Shown here in pieces: positions 35,960 to 45,370 of a DNA stretch of 64,000 nucleotides. This DNA is from Dietzia lutea. Lineage in GTDB: Bacteria; Actinomycetota; Actinomycetes; Mycobacteriales; Mycobacteriaceae. Position numbers and translations under genes: made by a program. Within the stretch, counting starts at the first letter, position 1; every line of letters begins with the position of its first letter. The notes under the pieces are model-generated. The model made no database searches. It worked only from the letters and a program-made list of their open reading frames with translations, and was not told the origin of the DNA. The stretch is taken from assembly GCF_003096075.1 (NCBI RefSeq), contig NZ_CP015449.1, forward strand, positions 1,054,001-1,118,000, in the 5' to 3' direction.

Positions 35960-37237
35960 GTGAACGACGACTCGCGCATCCGCCGCAATCCACTCGCAGC
36001 GCCCGTCGTGGCGATGATCGGCGGCGGGCAGCTCGCCCGCATGACCCACCAGTCCGCCGTCGCCCTGGGCCAGACCCTCCGGGTCCTCGCCGCCGACCCG
36101 CTCGACCCCGCGGCCCAGGTCACCCCCGACGTCGTGATCGGCGCACACGACGACCCCGACGCCGTCCGCGCCGCCGCCGAGGGCGCCGACGTGATGACCT
36201 TCGACCACGAGCACGTGCCCCCGCAGATCCTGCTCGACCTCGAGGCCTCGGGCGTCGCCGTTCGCCCGCGTGCCTCCGCGCTCATTCACGCCCAGGACAA
36301 GCTCGTCATGCGGCGCGCCCTCGCCGAGATCGGCGCGCCGATCCCGCCGTTCGCCGGGGTGGACTCCGTCGAGGACGTCCGGCGCTTCCACGACGAGCAG
36401 GACGGGCGGATCGTCCTCAAGTCCGCCCGCGGCGGCTACGACGGGCGCGGCGTCTGGATGCCGGACTCGCTCGAGGAGGCCGAGCGGATCGCCTCCGAGC
36501 AGCTCGCCGCCGGCGTGCCCATGATGGCCGAGGCCCGGGTACCGTGGACCCGGGAGCTGTCCGCCATGGTCGCGCGGTCCCCGTTCGGTCAGGGCGCCGT
36601 GTGGCCGGTCGTCGAGACCGTGCAGCGCGACGGGATCTGCGCCGTGGCGATCGCTCCCGCCCCCGGGCTGCCCGACGACCTGCGCTCCGCCGTCCAGGCG
36701 ACCGCCCTGCGGCTCGCCGAGCACCTGGATGTCACCGGCGTCATGGCCGTCGAGCTGTTCGAGGTCGTCGGCTCGGACGGTCGCCCCGGCGTGCTGGTCA
36801 ACGAGCTGGCGATGCGGCCCCACAACTCCGGGCACTGGACCATGGACGGGGCCACCACCAGCCAGTTCGAGCAGCATCTGCGCGCCGTGCTCGACTACCC
36901 GCTCGGCTCGACCGTGCCCACCGCCCCGCTCACCGTGATGGCCAACGTTCTCGGCGCGCCCGAGACCCCCGAGATGAGCATGGACGAGCGCGTCCACCAC
37001 CTCGCGGCGCGCTTCCCGCACGCCAAGGTGCACCTCTACGGCAAGTCCGAGCGACGCGGCCGCAAGATCGGGCATGTCAACGTGCTCGCCGACCCGGGCC
37101 TGGACCCGAACGACGCGGACCAGGTGGCCGCCGTGCGCGCGGTGGCAGAGTTGGCCGCCCACTGGCTGTCCCACGCGCAGTGGGCCGATGGCTGGGACCC
37201 CCACACGGGCGCGCCCGTCGGCGACTTCGAACGCTGA
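35960..37237 (+). CDS. purK: N5-carboxyaminoimidazole ribonucleotide synthase
   Basis: ATP-grasp enzyme of purine synthesis that carboxylates AIR to N5-CAIR. Visible motifs: VAMIGGGQLARMTHQSAVAL at the N-terminus, TFDHEHVP, IVLKSARGGYDGRGVW (ATP grasp) and VNELAMRPHNSGHWTMDG in the active site. About 425 residues, slightly longer than the E. coli enzyme. The start is GTG 35960 (leaderless reading) or ATG 35951, three codons earlier. PurE, the next enzyme, is 100 bp downstream. Corresponds to Rv3276c. Confidence 0.95.
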   Translation: MNDDSRIRRNPLAAPVVAMIGGGQLARMTHQSAVALGQTLRVLAADPLDPAAQVTPDVVIGAHDDPDAVRAAAEGADVMTFDHEHVPPQILLDLEASGVAVRPRASALIHAQDKLVMRRALAEIGAPIPPFAGVDSVEDVRRFHDEQDGRIVLKSARGGYDGRGVWMPDSLEEAERIASEQLAAGVPMMAEARVPWTRELSAMVARSPFGQGAVWPVVETVQRDGICAVAIAPAPGLPDDLRSAVQATALRLAEHLDVTGVMAVELFEVVGSDGRPGVLVNELAMRPHNSGHWTMDGATTSQFEQHLRAVLDYPLGSTVPTAPLTVMANVLGAPETPEMSMDERVHHLAARFPHAKVHLYGKSERRGRKIGHVNVLADPGLDPNDADQVAAVRAVAELAAHWLSHAQWADGWDPHTGAPVGDFER

Positions 37238-37336
37238 GCTCCCGCCCCGTCCGGACGCCCCACTCACCGGACGATCCCCCGGGCGGCCGGCGCCCCGGCC
37301 GCCCATCGCTGACACACCTCCACGAAAGGCGACCAG

Positions 37337-37849
37337 ATGACCGCGCGACAGGACGGGCCGCAGGTCGGCCTCATCATGGGCAGTGACTCCGACTGGCCCA
37401 CCATGGAGGCGGCGGCCGAGGCGCTCGCCGAGTTCGGGATCCCGTTCGAGGTGGGCGTCGTCTCCGCGCACCGCACCCCGCAGAAGATGCTCGACTACGC
37501 CCGCTCGGCCGCCGGTCGCGGCATCCGCGTGGTGATCGCCGGCGCGGGCGGTGCCGCGCACCTGCCGGGCATGGTCGCGTCCGCCACCGCGCTGCCGGTG
37601 ATCGGCGTGCCCGTGCCGCTGGCGCACCTCGACGGCATGGACTCGCTGCTGTCGATCGTGCAGATGCCCGCGGGGGTCCCGGTGGCGACCGTCTCGATCG
37701 GGGGAGCTCGCAACGCCGGGTTGCTGGCGGTCCGGATCCTCGCCGCCTCCGATCCCGCCGTGCGCGAACGGATGGAGGGCTTCCAGGCGGAACTCGAGGT
37801 GATGGTCGAGCGCAAGGACGACGCGCTCCGGCAGCGTCTGCTCGGCTGA
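37337..37849 (+). CDS. purE: N5-carboxyaminoimidazole ribonucleotide mutase
   Basis: Moves the carboxyl group of N5-CAIR to give CAIR (170 residues, class I PurE). The signature [17 protein letters not shown] binds the phosphate, and [13 protein letters not shown] holds the catalytic His. [14 protein letters not shown] and GVPVP complete the site. The ATG at 37337 follows GAAAGGCG. It follows purK, and the pair is separately spaced from fadE25. Confidence 0.97.
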   Translation: MTARQDGPQVGLIMGSDSDWPTMEAAAEALAEFGIPFEVGVVSAHRTPQKMLDYARSAAGRGIRVVIAGAGGAAHLPGMVASATALPVIGVPVPLAHLDGMDSLLSIVQMPAGVPVATVSIGGARNAGLLAVRILAASDPAVRERMEGFQAELEVMVERKDDALRQRLLG

Positions 37850-37931
37850 CGGGCGGGAGGCACCCGGCACGCGCGTTCCGCGATGCGGAAAGCGGGGTCG
37901 CCGACGGGGGAGGAATCCAGTTAGCCGCTGG

Positions 37932-37937
37932 TAACCT
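37932..37937 (+). promoter_or_regulatory. Possible -10 box for fadE25
   Basis: TAACCT lies 130 bp before the fadE25 ATG in a gap of 217 bp. No clear -35 box is present. Confidence 0.35.
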
Positions 37938-38066
37938 GAGTGGCCGGGTGCACCCCGGATCCACTCGCGAGCCGACGCCGTCGCGCGACCGGCCCACACC
38001 GATGTCCGGACACCGGCGCCCGCCGCGTGACCAGCACTGACGATTCCCCCTTTTGGAGGCCCGCAC

Positions 38067-39236
38067 ATGTCCGGTAACCCCGACTTCGATCTGTACCGTC
38101 CGGCGGAGGAGCACGAGGAGCTCCGCGCCGCGATCCGCGCGCTGTCGGAGAAGGAGATCGCCCCCCACGCCGCGGACGTCGACGAGAACGAGAGGTTCCC
38201 GCAGGAGGCCCTCGATGCGCTCAACGCCTCGGGCTTCAACGCCGTGCACGTGCCCGAGGAGTACGAGGGCCAGGGCGCGGATTCGGTCGCGGCGTGCATC
38301 GTGATCGAGGAGGTCGCCCGGGTCGACGCCTCGTCCTCGCTGATCCCGGCGGTGAACAAGCTCGGCACGATGGGCCTGATCCTGGCCGGCGGCGAGGAGC
38401 TCAAACAGAAGGTCCTGCCCGAGATCGCCGCGGGCAAGATGGCCTCCTACGCGCTGTCCGAGCGTGAGGCCGGCTCGGACGCCGGGTCGATGCGCACCCG
38501 CGCGAAGGCCGACGGCGATGACTGGATCCTCAACGGCTCCAAGGCGTGGATCACCAACGGCGGCAAGTCCACCTGGTACACCGTCATGGCCGTGACCGAC
38601 CCCGAGAAGGGCGCCGGCGGGATCTCGGCGTTCATGGTCCACGCCGATGACGAGGGCTTCGGGGTGTCCAAGACCGAGAAGAAGCTCGGCATCAAGGGCT
38701 CGCCCACCGCTGAGCTGTACTTCGAGAACGTCCGGATCCCGGGTGACCGGATCATCGGCGAGCCGGGAACCGGGTTCAAGACCGCGCTGCAGACGCTGGA
38801 CCACACCCGGCCGACGATCGGAGCGCAGGCGGTGGGTATCGCTCAGGGTGCGCTGGACGCGGCGATCGCCTACACCAAGGAGCGTCGCCAGTTCGGTCGC
38901 GCGATCTCGGATTTCCAGAACACCCAGTTCATGCTGGCCGAGATGGCCATGAAGGTGCAGGCCGCACGTCTGATGGTCTACACCGCCGCCGCCAACGCCG
39001 AGCGCGGCAGCGCGCCCGGTGGTGAGAAGCTGGGCTTCATGGCCGCCGCGTCCAAGACTTTCGCCTCGGACGTGGCGATGGAGGTCACCACCAACGCGGT
39101 GCAGCTGTTCGGCGGTGCCGGCTACACGCGTGACTTCCCGGTCGAGCGCATGATGCGCGACGCCAAGATCACCCAGATCTACGAGGGCACCAACCAGATC
39201 AACCGCATGGTCATGGCGCGCCAGCTCCTGGCCTGA
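38067..39236 (+). CDS. fadE25: Acyl-CoA dehydrogenase (FadE25-like)
   Basis: A 389-residue FAD enzyme that introduces a trans double bond at C2-C3 of acyl-CoA. The signature YALSEREAGSDAGSM binds FAD. QLFGGAGYTRDFPVERMMRDAKI and the catalytic Glu in YEGTNQINRMVMAR place it in the short-/branched-chain group. The ATG at 38067 follows TTGGAGG. Rv3274c lies at the same place after purE, and was linked to branched or beta-oxidation substrates; the exact one is not known here. Confidence 0.94.
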   Translation: MSGNPDFDLYRPAEEHEELRAAIRALSEKEIAPHAADVDENERFPQEALDALNASGFNAVHVPEEYEGQGADSVAACIVIEEVARVDASSSLIPAVNKLGTMGLILAGGEELKQKVLPEIAAGKMASYALSEREAGSDAGSMRTRAKADGDDWILNGSKAWITNGGKSTWYTVMAVTDPEKGAGGISAFMVHADDEGFGVSKTEKKLGIKGSPTAELYFENVRIPGDRIIGEPGTGFKTALQTLDHTRPTIGAQAVGIAQGALDAAIAYTKERRQFGRAISDFQNTQFMLAEMAMKVQAARLMVYTAAANAERGSAPGGEKLGFMAAASKTFASDVAMEVTTNAVQLFGGAGYTRDFPVERMMRDAKITQIYEGTNQINRMVMARQLLA

Positions 39237-39277
39237 ATCGACCGGCGCGCGGGCTCCGGCCCGCGTGCCCGGCCCGG

Positions 39278-39349
39278 AAATCCGCTACCCCGCGTACGGA
39301 TCCGCCACCCCTACAAAGGGCGCGGATCCGGTACCGGGGTAGCGGATTT
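39278..39349. terminator. Long two-part hairpin between converging genes
   Basis: An outer stem of 15 bp (39278-39292 with 39335-39349) is followed by an inner stem of about 12 bp with one bulged base (GTACGGATCCGC against GCGGATCCGGTAC). A TTTT run begins inside the right arm. It lies between fadE25 and a minus-strand gene and probably ends both transcripts. Confidence 0.75.
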
Positions 39350-39409
39350 TCTCGTCTCGGGCGGGGGAGCCGGGGCGGGAAGAGAACGCCCGCCCGGCGC
39401 TGGACCCCC

Positions 39410-40096
39410 TTAGGCGGTGAGCGTGGTGCGCTCGGTGTCCGCGATCCCCGCCACGGCGGGGTCGTCGGCGTCGGCGCCCGTGACCAGCACGGCCGTCCCG
39501 CCGGAGGCGAACACCCGCGCCAGGGTGGCCACCACGTCGTCGCGCTCTCGGCCCGCGACCAGCGCACGACCGGCGAGGGCGGGTTCGGCCAGCTGGTCGA
39601 GCGGCAGGCCGTCGAGGGCGCGGTCACCGCCGCCGGAGGGTGCGAACGCGTCGGGGTGGATGCGGCACGCCTCGGCGAGATCGGTGACGCCCGGCGGCAC
39701 CTCGACGCCCGCGGCGGCCAGGGGGCGGCCCATCGGGTCGGTGGTCATGAGGAGGGTCTCGACGTCGGTGGGGTGGCGGTCGAGGCGGTCGGGGACGGTG
39801 ACGACGACGACGACGTCGTCCGCGGACCCTGTGCGAACCTCGGCGCCCGCCCACCAGGCGCCCAGCAGGACACCGGCGGTGAGCCAGTGGGCGGGCAGGT
39901 CGCACACGATCACGTCACCGGGCGTCACGCCGAGTTCGTCGCGGAGCAGTCCCGCGATCTTCGCCGCCCAGTTGGCGGTCGAGGTGACCGACAACTCGAC
40001 GCGGGACGGGACGGCCTGGTCGTAGTGGGTGACCATCGGCGCCCCGGGGTCGAGCGCGAGCAGCGGTTGGAGGACGGTGTCTGCGGCGGTGTTCAC
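39410..40096 (-). CDS. TIGR03089-type protein (Rv3268-like), function unknown
   Basis: A 228-residue protein resembling the N-terminal part of AMP-forming acyl-CoA synthetases without the catalytic core: VELSVTSTANWAAKIAGLL, GVTPGDVIVCDLPAHWLTAGVLLGAWWAGAEV (split here by type) and a C-terminal piece reading ASGGTAVLVTGAD. The length and the position beside the LCP gene match Rv3268. It may bind a nucleotide or acyl group without activating it. The GTG at 40096 follows GGAGG. No function should be assumed. Confidence 0.75.
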   Translation of the reverse strand: MNTAADTVLQPLLALDPGAPMVTHYDQAVPSRVELSVTSTANWAAKIAGLLRDELGVTPGDVIVCDLPAHWLTAGVLLGAWWAGAEVRTGSADDVVVVVTVPDRLDRHPTDVETLLMTTDPMGRPLAAAGVEVPPGVTDLAEACRIHPDAFAPSGGGDRALDGLPLDQLAEPALAGRALVAGRERDDVVATLARVFASGGTAVLVTGADADDPAVAGIADTERTTLTA

Positions 40097-40164
40097 TCGG
40101 GTGGCCTCCTGGCGTCGTGGGGTGGTTCCCCCGCTGCGGCGGGCGGTGCGTCCGCCTCCGGGGG

Positions 40165-41736
40165 TCAGTTCACGCAGGGTACGTCGGGCCCGCCGGCGTC
40201 GAAGGTCGGACGCTGCGCGATCGACGGCGGGAGCGGCGCGTACGTGGTGGTGGCGGGGGAGTAGGACTCGGTCGTGGCGGCCTCACCGGTGGGGCCGCTG
40301 TAGTCGTCCGCGAGGACCACGCGGACGGTGCCGGGCGGGACCGCGGGGTCGACCTGGACCGGCAGGCCACCGAGCGCGTCGGAGACGGCGAACGCGGCGG
40401 CGTCGTCGCCGGAGCCCGCCGCCACGTGCGAGGTGTAGGCGGCGGCGGGGTCGGTGAGCAGGTCGCCGGTGGTGTAGCCCAGTTCGGTGAGCGCACCGGA
40501 GACCCGGGCGGCCAGCCCGTCGATCGCGGTGGTGTTGACCACCGACACGGCGATCGTCGCGGGGTTGACGCCGGGCTCACCGGGGGCGGGCTCGCCCTCC
40601 CCGCCCTCGGCGACGTCGTTGTCTTCTCCGGTGCTGGCGAAGCCCGCGACGAACTCCGACACCTGGACGGGGTCGGCGGTGACGATGGACTCGCCCCACT
40701 CGGTGTACGAGTCGATGCTGGTGACCGGGATGGTCTCGAAACGGACGCTGCCGCCGCTGATGTCCTTGAGCTTCATGGCGAAGTCCACGAAGTCCCAGTT
40801 CTCGTCGATCACGAACGAGCGCTTGGCGGCGTTGACCAGCGCACCGAGCTTGGTGGGATCGGTGAGGGTGCCGGCCGAGAGGGTCTTCTTGACCAGCTGC
40901 GACATGAACACCTGCTGGCGGACGATGCGGTCGAGATCGCCGGCGGGCAGGTGGTGGCGCTGGCGGACGAAGCTCAGGGCGTCCGAGCCGGAGACCGTCT
41001 GGACACCCGCGTCGAAGTTCGCGCCCGACAGCGGCTCGTCGACGGGCTCGTTGAGGCAGACGGGGACACCGCCGACCGCGTCGGTGAGCAGTACGAAGCC
41101 CAGCAGCCCGATCTCCGCGTAGTGGTCGGCCTGGACGCCGGTGAGGTCCGCGACGGCGCCGATGAGCCCGTTCCGGCCCGCGTTGACGGCCGCGCGCTGA
41201 TCCTCCTCGGTGATGACGCCCTCGGGGTCCGAGGCCACGACCCGCTCGAGGTGGGCCTCCTTGTTAGCCGCGTACACACCGTTGATCTTGCTGCCGCCGA
41301 CGGTGTTGGTCTCCACGTACACGTCACGCGGGATGGAGATCGCGGTGGCGGAGCTGCCGTCCTCCGGGATGCGGATGAGCAGGATCGTGTCGGTGTTCTC
41401 GCCGTCCTCCTCACCGGTGCGGATGGTGGCGAGCTCCTCCTGGCTGAGGGGATTGCCCTGGGCGTCGGTCCGGTTGTCGGTGCCGACCAGAAGGATGTCC
41501 ACCGCGCCGTCGAGGCCGCCGTCGCCCACGTCCAGGCCGCCGGCGGAGGACAGGTCCGAGCTGAGTCCGCTGACGAGCGTCCAGCCGACGCCGGTGACCA
41601 GGAGGCAGACCGCGGAGACGAGGGCGGCGAGCACGCGGCCGATGCGTGAGGCCATCGGGCGGGCCGGGGTGGCGTGGCGCCTGCCCCGCGCCCGGCTGTG
41701 GGCCCGACGGGGAGTCACTGGCAGCTCGGCGCTCAT
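40165..41736 (-). CDS. LytR-CpsA-Psr family phosphotransferase (CpsA/Rv3267-like)
   Basis: A 523-residue enzyme that joins arabinogalactan to peptidoglycan on the outer face of the membrane. An Arg-rich cytoplasmic start precedes one membrane helix (VLAALVSAVCLLVTGVGWTL). The LCP domain follows, with DILLVGTDNR, the acidic motif NTDTILLIRIP, the Arg pair in ISIPRDVYVE, and FVRQRHHLPAGDLDRI. A LytR_C domain (IAVSVVNTTAIDGLAARVSGAL) ends the protein. The ATG at 41736 follows AGGACGG. It is divergent from wbbL, which makes the rhamnosyl linker of the same polymer. Confidence 0.93.
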   Translation of the reverse strand: MSAELPVTPRRAHSRARGRRHATPARPMASRIGRVLAALVSAVCLLVTGVGWTLVSGLSSDLSSAGGLDVGDGGLDGAVDILLVGTDNRTDAQGNPLSQEELATIRTGEEDGENTDTILLIRIPEDGSSATAISIPRDVYVETNTVGGSKINGVYAANKEAHLERVVASDPEGVITEEDQRAAVNAGRNGLIGAVADLTGVQADHYAEIGLLGFVLLTDAVGGVPVCLNEPVDEPLSGANFDAGVQTVSGSDALSFVRQRHHLPAGDLDRIVRQQVFMSQLVKKTLSAGTLTDPTKLGALVNAAKRSFVIDENWDFVDFAMKLKDISGGSVRFETIPVTSIDSYTEWGESIVTADPVQVSEFVAGFASTGEDNDVAEGGEGEPAPGEPGVNPATIAVSVVNTTAIDGLAARVSGALTELGYTTGDLLTDPAAAYTSHVAAGSGDDAAAFAVSDALGGLPVQVDPAVPPGTVRVVLADDYSGPTGEAATTESYSPATTTYAPLPPSIAQRPTFDAGGPDVPCVN

Positions 41737-41836
41737 CCACCGTCCTTGTCCTCGATTAGGGGCCGCTCGAGGCCGCCGACGATCATCCCACGGTACCGCG
41801 CCGCGCGCCGGGCGTCGGAATCGACGGGCCGCGTCG

Positions 41837-41842
41837 TAGGGT
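41837..41842 (+). promoter_or_regulatory. -10 box of a leaderless wbbL transcript
   Basis: TAGGGT lies exactly 7 nt before the GTG at 41850 and overlaps the alternative in-frame GTG at 41841. Confidence 0.6.
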
Positions 41843-41849
41843 GTTGCGC

Positions 41850-42749
41850 GTGACGACCCGACTACCCGTCGTGACGGTGACGTATTCGCCGGGCGACCAC
41901 CTCCGCAGTTTCGTCGAGACCCTCCCGGCGGCCACGTCCCGGCCGGTGGCGCTGGTAATGGCGGACAACGGGTCGATCGACGGGGCGCCCGAGGCCGTCG
42001 CCGCCGAGTACGACTTCGCCGAGTTCTTCCCGACCGGCGGCAACCTCGGGTACGGCACCGCGATCAACCGGGCCGTGACCGAGATCGCCGCGCGTCCGGA
42101 CGAGTTCGACCAGGAGTTCGTCCTGGTGGTCAACCCGGACGTGACGTTCGAACCGGGTTCGGTCGACGCCCTTCTCGCGGCGTCGCGGCGGTGGCCGCGC
42201 GCGGCCGCGTTCGGCCCGCGGATCTCCGAGACGGACGGGTCGGTGTACCCGTCGGCGCGCTCGGTGCCGCGGCTCGGGGCCGGGATTGGTCACGCCCTGC
42301 TCGGGCAGGTGTGGCGGGGAAACCCGTGGACCGCCCGCTACCTCGACGGCGCGGACATGGAGACCGAGCGGACCGCGGGCTGGCTGTCCGGCTCGTGCCT
42401 GCTGCTGCGCCGCGAGGCCTTCGACGCGCTCGGCGGGTTCGACGAGCGCTACTTCATGTACCTGGAGGACGTGGACCTGGGCGACCGGCTCGGGCGCGCC
42501 GGGTGGCAGAACGTCTACGTCCCGGACGCCGTCATCCGCCACGACCAGGGCCACGCGGCGAAAGCGGTGCCCGAATTCACTCTCCGGGCCCACCACCGCA
42601 GCGCGTATCTGTTCCAGGCGGACAGGCACCCACGGAGGTGGCAGGCCCCGATACGCTGGGCGCTCAGAGCGGGACTGGAACTGCGGTGCCGCCTTGCGAT
42701 CCGGTCCGCGCGGCGCGCCGCGCGCTCGTCCCGCAGCCGCCACGGCTGA
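41850..42749 (+). CDS. wbbL: Rhamnosyltransferase of the arabinogalactan linker (WbbL-like)
   Basis: A 299-residue GT2-type glycosyltransferase that adds rhamnose to decaprenyl-PP-GlcNAc, the linker between peptidoglycan and arabinogalactan. Visible: VVTVTYSPGDHL and MADNGSIDGAPEAV in the nucleotide-sugar part, FVLVVNPDVTFEPGS as the acidic metal site and GGFDERYFMYLEDVDLGDRL in the acceptor part. The Arg-rich C-terminus (RSARRAARSSRSR) suits membrane binding. The start at GTG 41850 is set by the -10 hexamer 7 nt upstream. The next gene makes GDP-mannose, as in Rv3265c-Rv3264c. Confidence 0.9.
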   Translation: MTTRLPVVTVTYSPGDHLRSFVETLPAATSRPVALVMADNGSIDGAPEAVAAEYDFAEFFPTGGNLGYGTAINRAVTEIAARPDEFDQEFVLVVNPDVTFEPGSVDALLAASRRWPRAAAFGPRISETDGSVYPSARSVPRLGAGIGHALLGQVWRGNPWTARYLDGADMETERTAGWLSGSCLLLRREAFDALGGFDERYFMYLEDVDLGDRLGRAGWQNVYVPDAVIRHDQGHAAKAVPEFTLRAHHRSAYLFQADRHPRRWQAPIRWALRAGLELRCRLAIRSARRAARSSRSRHG

Positions 42750-42848
42750 GCCCGCGCCGGCCGGGTCCGCCCCCAGACCGACATCCACCCACTGCCCCGG
42801 CGGGCGCGAGCGCGACCGCGGGGCCCGACGACCCCCAGGAGCTTCATC

Positions 42849-43964
42849 GTGACCTCGACGACCACCGGGAGCGCCGCGACCGGCGACGACCTGATCGCCG
42901 ACACCGAGGCGGTGGTGCTGGTCGGCGGTAAGGGGACGCGGCTGAGGCCCTTGACGATCTCCGCGCCCAAGCCCATGCTGCCGACCGCTGGCCTGCCGTT
43001 CCTCACCCATCTGCTGTCGCGCATCCGCGCGGCGGGGATCCGGCGGGTCGTGCTGGGCACGTCGTTCAAGGCCGAGGTGTTCGAGGAGCACTTCGGCGAC
43101 GGTTCGGACCTGGACCTCGACATCTCGTACGTGGTGGAGACCGAGCCGCTGGGCACGGGTGGCGGCATCCGCAACGTGTTGCCCGAGCTCACCGCGTCGA
43201 CCGTCATGGTATTCAACGGCGACGTGCTCGGCGGGACGGACCTGCGGGAGATCCTGGCCCTGCACCGGGCGAAGCACGCCGACCTGACCATGCACCTGGT
43301 GCGTGTGTCCGACCCGCGCGCGTTCGGGTGCGTCACCACCGACGACGACGGCCGCGTGCAGGAGTTCCTGGAGAAGACGCAGGATCCGCCGACCGACCAG
43401 ATCAACGCGGGCTGCTACGTCTTCCGTCGCGAGCTCATCGAGCAGATCCCGGAAGGACAGCCCGTCTCGGTCGAGCGGGAGACCTTCCCGCAGCTGCTCG
43501 GTGAGGGCAGGCGGGTCTACGGATTCGTCGACTCGGCCTACTGGCGCGACATGGGCACCCCGGAGGATTTCGTGCGCGGCTCCTCGGACCTCGTCCGCGG
43601 TATCGCCCCCTCGCCGGCGCTCGACGGCCTCGCGGGGGAGGCCCTCGTGCACGAGGGTGCCGGGGTCGGCGCGGGCGCCGTGCTCGTCGGCGGCACGGTC
43701 GTGGGCCGGGGTGCGGAGATCGGCGCGGGCGCCAGGCTGGACGGTGCCGTCGTCTTCGACGGCGCCCGGATCGAGGCGGGCGCGGCGGTCGAGCGGTCGA
43801 TCGTCGGTTTCGGCGCGAGGATCGGCCATCGGGCGCTCGTCCGTGACGGCGTGATCGGTGACGGCGCCGTGATCGGCGCCCGCTGCGAGCTCCTGCGCGG
43901 CGCCCGCGTGTGGCCGGGCGTCGAGATCCCCGACGGCGGGATCCGCTACTCCACGGACATGTAG
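42849..43964 (+). CDS. manC: Mannose-1-phosphate guanylyltransferase
   Basis: Makes GDP-mannose for lipoglycans and glycolipids. The 371-residue protein has the nucleotidyltransferase signature [37 protein letters not shown] at the metal site and a C-terminal left-handed beta-helix of hexapeptide repeats ([20 protein letters not shown]). The GTG at 42849 follows CAGGAG. Its last 19 bp overlap the 3' end of fbiB on the other strand. Corresponds to Rv3264c; manA and manB are encoded 5-8 kb away. Confidence 0.92.
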   Translation: MTSTTTGSAATGDDLIADTEAVVLVGGKGTRLRPLTISAPKPMLPTAGLPFLTHLLSRIRAAGIRRVVLGTSFKAEVFEEHFGDGSDLDLDISYVVETEPLGTGGGIRNVLPELTASTVMVFNGDVLGGTDLREILALHRAKHADLTMHLVRVSDPRAFGCVTTDDDGRVQEFLEKTQDPPTDQINAGCYVFRRELIEQIPEGQPVSVERETFPQLLGEGRRVYGFVDSAYWRDMGTPEDFVRGSSDLVRGIAPSPALDGLAGEALVHEGAGVGAGAVLVGGTVVGRGAEIGAGARLDGAVVFDGARIEAGAAVERSIVGFGARIGHRALVRDGVIGDGAVIGARCELLRGARVWPGVEIPDGGIRYSTDM

Positions 43965-45370
43965 GCCTCCCCGGCCGGGCGCGGCTCCCGCGGCGGGACC
44001 GGCTCGGCCGGGTAGCCCACCGCCACCGCGCCCAGCGGCCGCCACGTGGACGGCAGGCCCAGCTCGCGGCGTGTGGTCTCGGCGGCGAAGATCGTCGAGC
44101 CCACCCAGCAGGAGCCGAGACCGCGCGCGGCCAGCGCCACGAGCAGCGACTGCACGGCCGCGCCGCCGGCGACGGTGAACATGGTCTCCTCGCAGTCCGC
44201 GCGCCGGGCGTCCGGGTAGTCGTGGGCGCCGGCGGCGTCGTCGACGAACGGCAGGATCAGTTCCGGGGACGTGCGCAGCAGGTCGCCACGAGCGAGGCGC
44301 CGGGCCAGGACATCGCCGGTGTGTCCGTCGCCGCGCAGGTCGCGCTCCCAGTCCGCGCGCAGGGCGTCGAGCAGCCGCGTCCGCGCGTCGCCGGTGACGC
44401 GCACGAACCGGATCGGCGTGCTGTGGTGCGGCGCGGGCGCGGTGAGGGCGTCGGTGACGGCGTCGGCCAGGTCATCGGCGGGGACCGGGTCGTCCGAGAA
44501 CCTGCGCACCGAGCGGCGGGTCGGGACGGCCTCACGCCGCCCCTGAGCCAGCGCCTCGGCGGTGCCCAGGCGGAAGAGATCGAACTCCCCGCCGCGGACC
44601 AGGTCACGGGCCCGGCGGGGGACGTCCACCTCGTCGTCGTCCCCCTCGTCGTCCACCAGGAGGTGGCGCACCCCGCGCACCACGGCGACGGGCCGGGCCC
44701 CGAGCTTGCCCTTGACCAGGTCGGCGGCGGAGGCGATCTCGTCGGCCACCGCGACGTCGGTGACGAGCAGTTCGTTGCCCTGGCGGTCGACCGCGCCGTC
44801 GTAGCCCACCGACACACGCAGGCCGGCGGCGCCGATGGCCATGTCGATCTGCCCGGTCCGCCAGGCGCGGCCCATCGTGTCGGTGACGACCACGGCCACG
44901 CGCGCGCCGGTCCGCTCGCGCAGTTCGCGGGCGAGGGCGGCCGCGGAGGCGTCGGGGTCCTCGGGCAGCAGCGCGAGCTCGCGGGCGTCGACGTTGGAGC
45001 CGTCGACGCCCGCGGCGGCCTGCACGATCCCCAGCCGGTTCTCGGTGATGAGCGTGCGGTTGACCCGCGCCACGACGCGCACGGACTCGGCGTCGACGAG
45101 CCGCCGCCGCAGGGCGTCGCGCTCCTCGGGGTCGGTGGGCGCGGGCACGATCCGGCCCTCGGTCTTGGACAGGACCTTGGAGGTGAGGACCACGATGTCG
45201 CCGTCAGCCAGGCCGTGCGGGTCGGCGGTGAGCGCGTCGGCGAGGACACCGGCGAGGTCGTCGCCGGGGCGGAACTCGGGCAGGCCGTCGGGCGCCCACA
45301 TCGTCACGTCGGAGGGCGCGGCGTGTTCGACGCTCCAGCGGCGGATCTCGGGGACGGCGCCGTCGGTCAT
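43946..45370 (-). CDS. fbiB: Bifunctional F420 ligase / dehydro-F420 reductase
   Basis: A 474-residue two-domain protein. The N-terminal half (about 1-245) is the F420:gamma-glutamyl ligase, with [16 protein letters not shown] and [19 protein letters not shown]. The C-terminal half is a nitroreductase-like FMN domain ([26 protein letters not shown]) that reduces the dehydro-F420 precursor in mycobacteria. Having both halves is the actinobacterial form. The ATG at 45370 overlaps the fbiA stop (ATGA). Corresponds to Rv3262. Confidence 0.95.
   Translation of the reverse strand: MTDGAVPEIRRWSVEHAAPSDVTMWAPDGLPEFRPGDDLAGVLADALTADPHGLADGDIVVLTSKVLSKTEGRIVPAPTDPEERDALRRRLVDAESVRVVARVNRTLITENRLGIVQAAAGVDGSNVDARELALLPEDPDASAAALARELRERTGARVAVVVTDTMGRAWRTGQIDMAIGAAGLRVSVGYDGAVDRQGNELLVTDVAVADEIASAADLVKGKLGARPVAVVRGVRHLLVDDEGDDDEVDVPRRARDLVRGGEFDLFRLGTAEALAQGRREAVPTRRSVRRFSDDPVPADDLADAVTDALTAPAPHHSTPIRFVRVTGDARTRLLDALRADWERDLRGDGHTGDVLARRLARGDLLRTSPELILPFVDDAAGAHDYPDARRADCEETMFTVAGGAAVQSLLVALAARGLGSCWVGSTIFAAETTRRELGLPSTWRPLGAVAVGYPAEPVPPREPRPAGEAYMSVE

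Noticed and set aside
35837-38437. Long minus-strand open frame over purK and purE
   Set aside because: Antisense to well-supported enzymes with full motif sets; no ribosome binding site or known domain.
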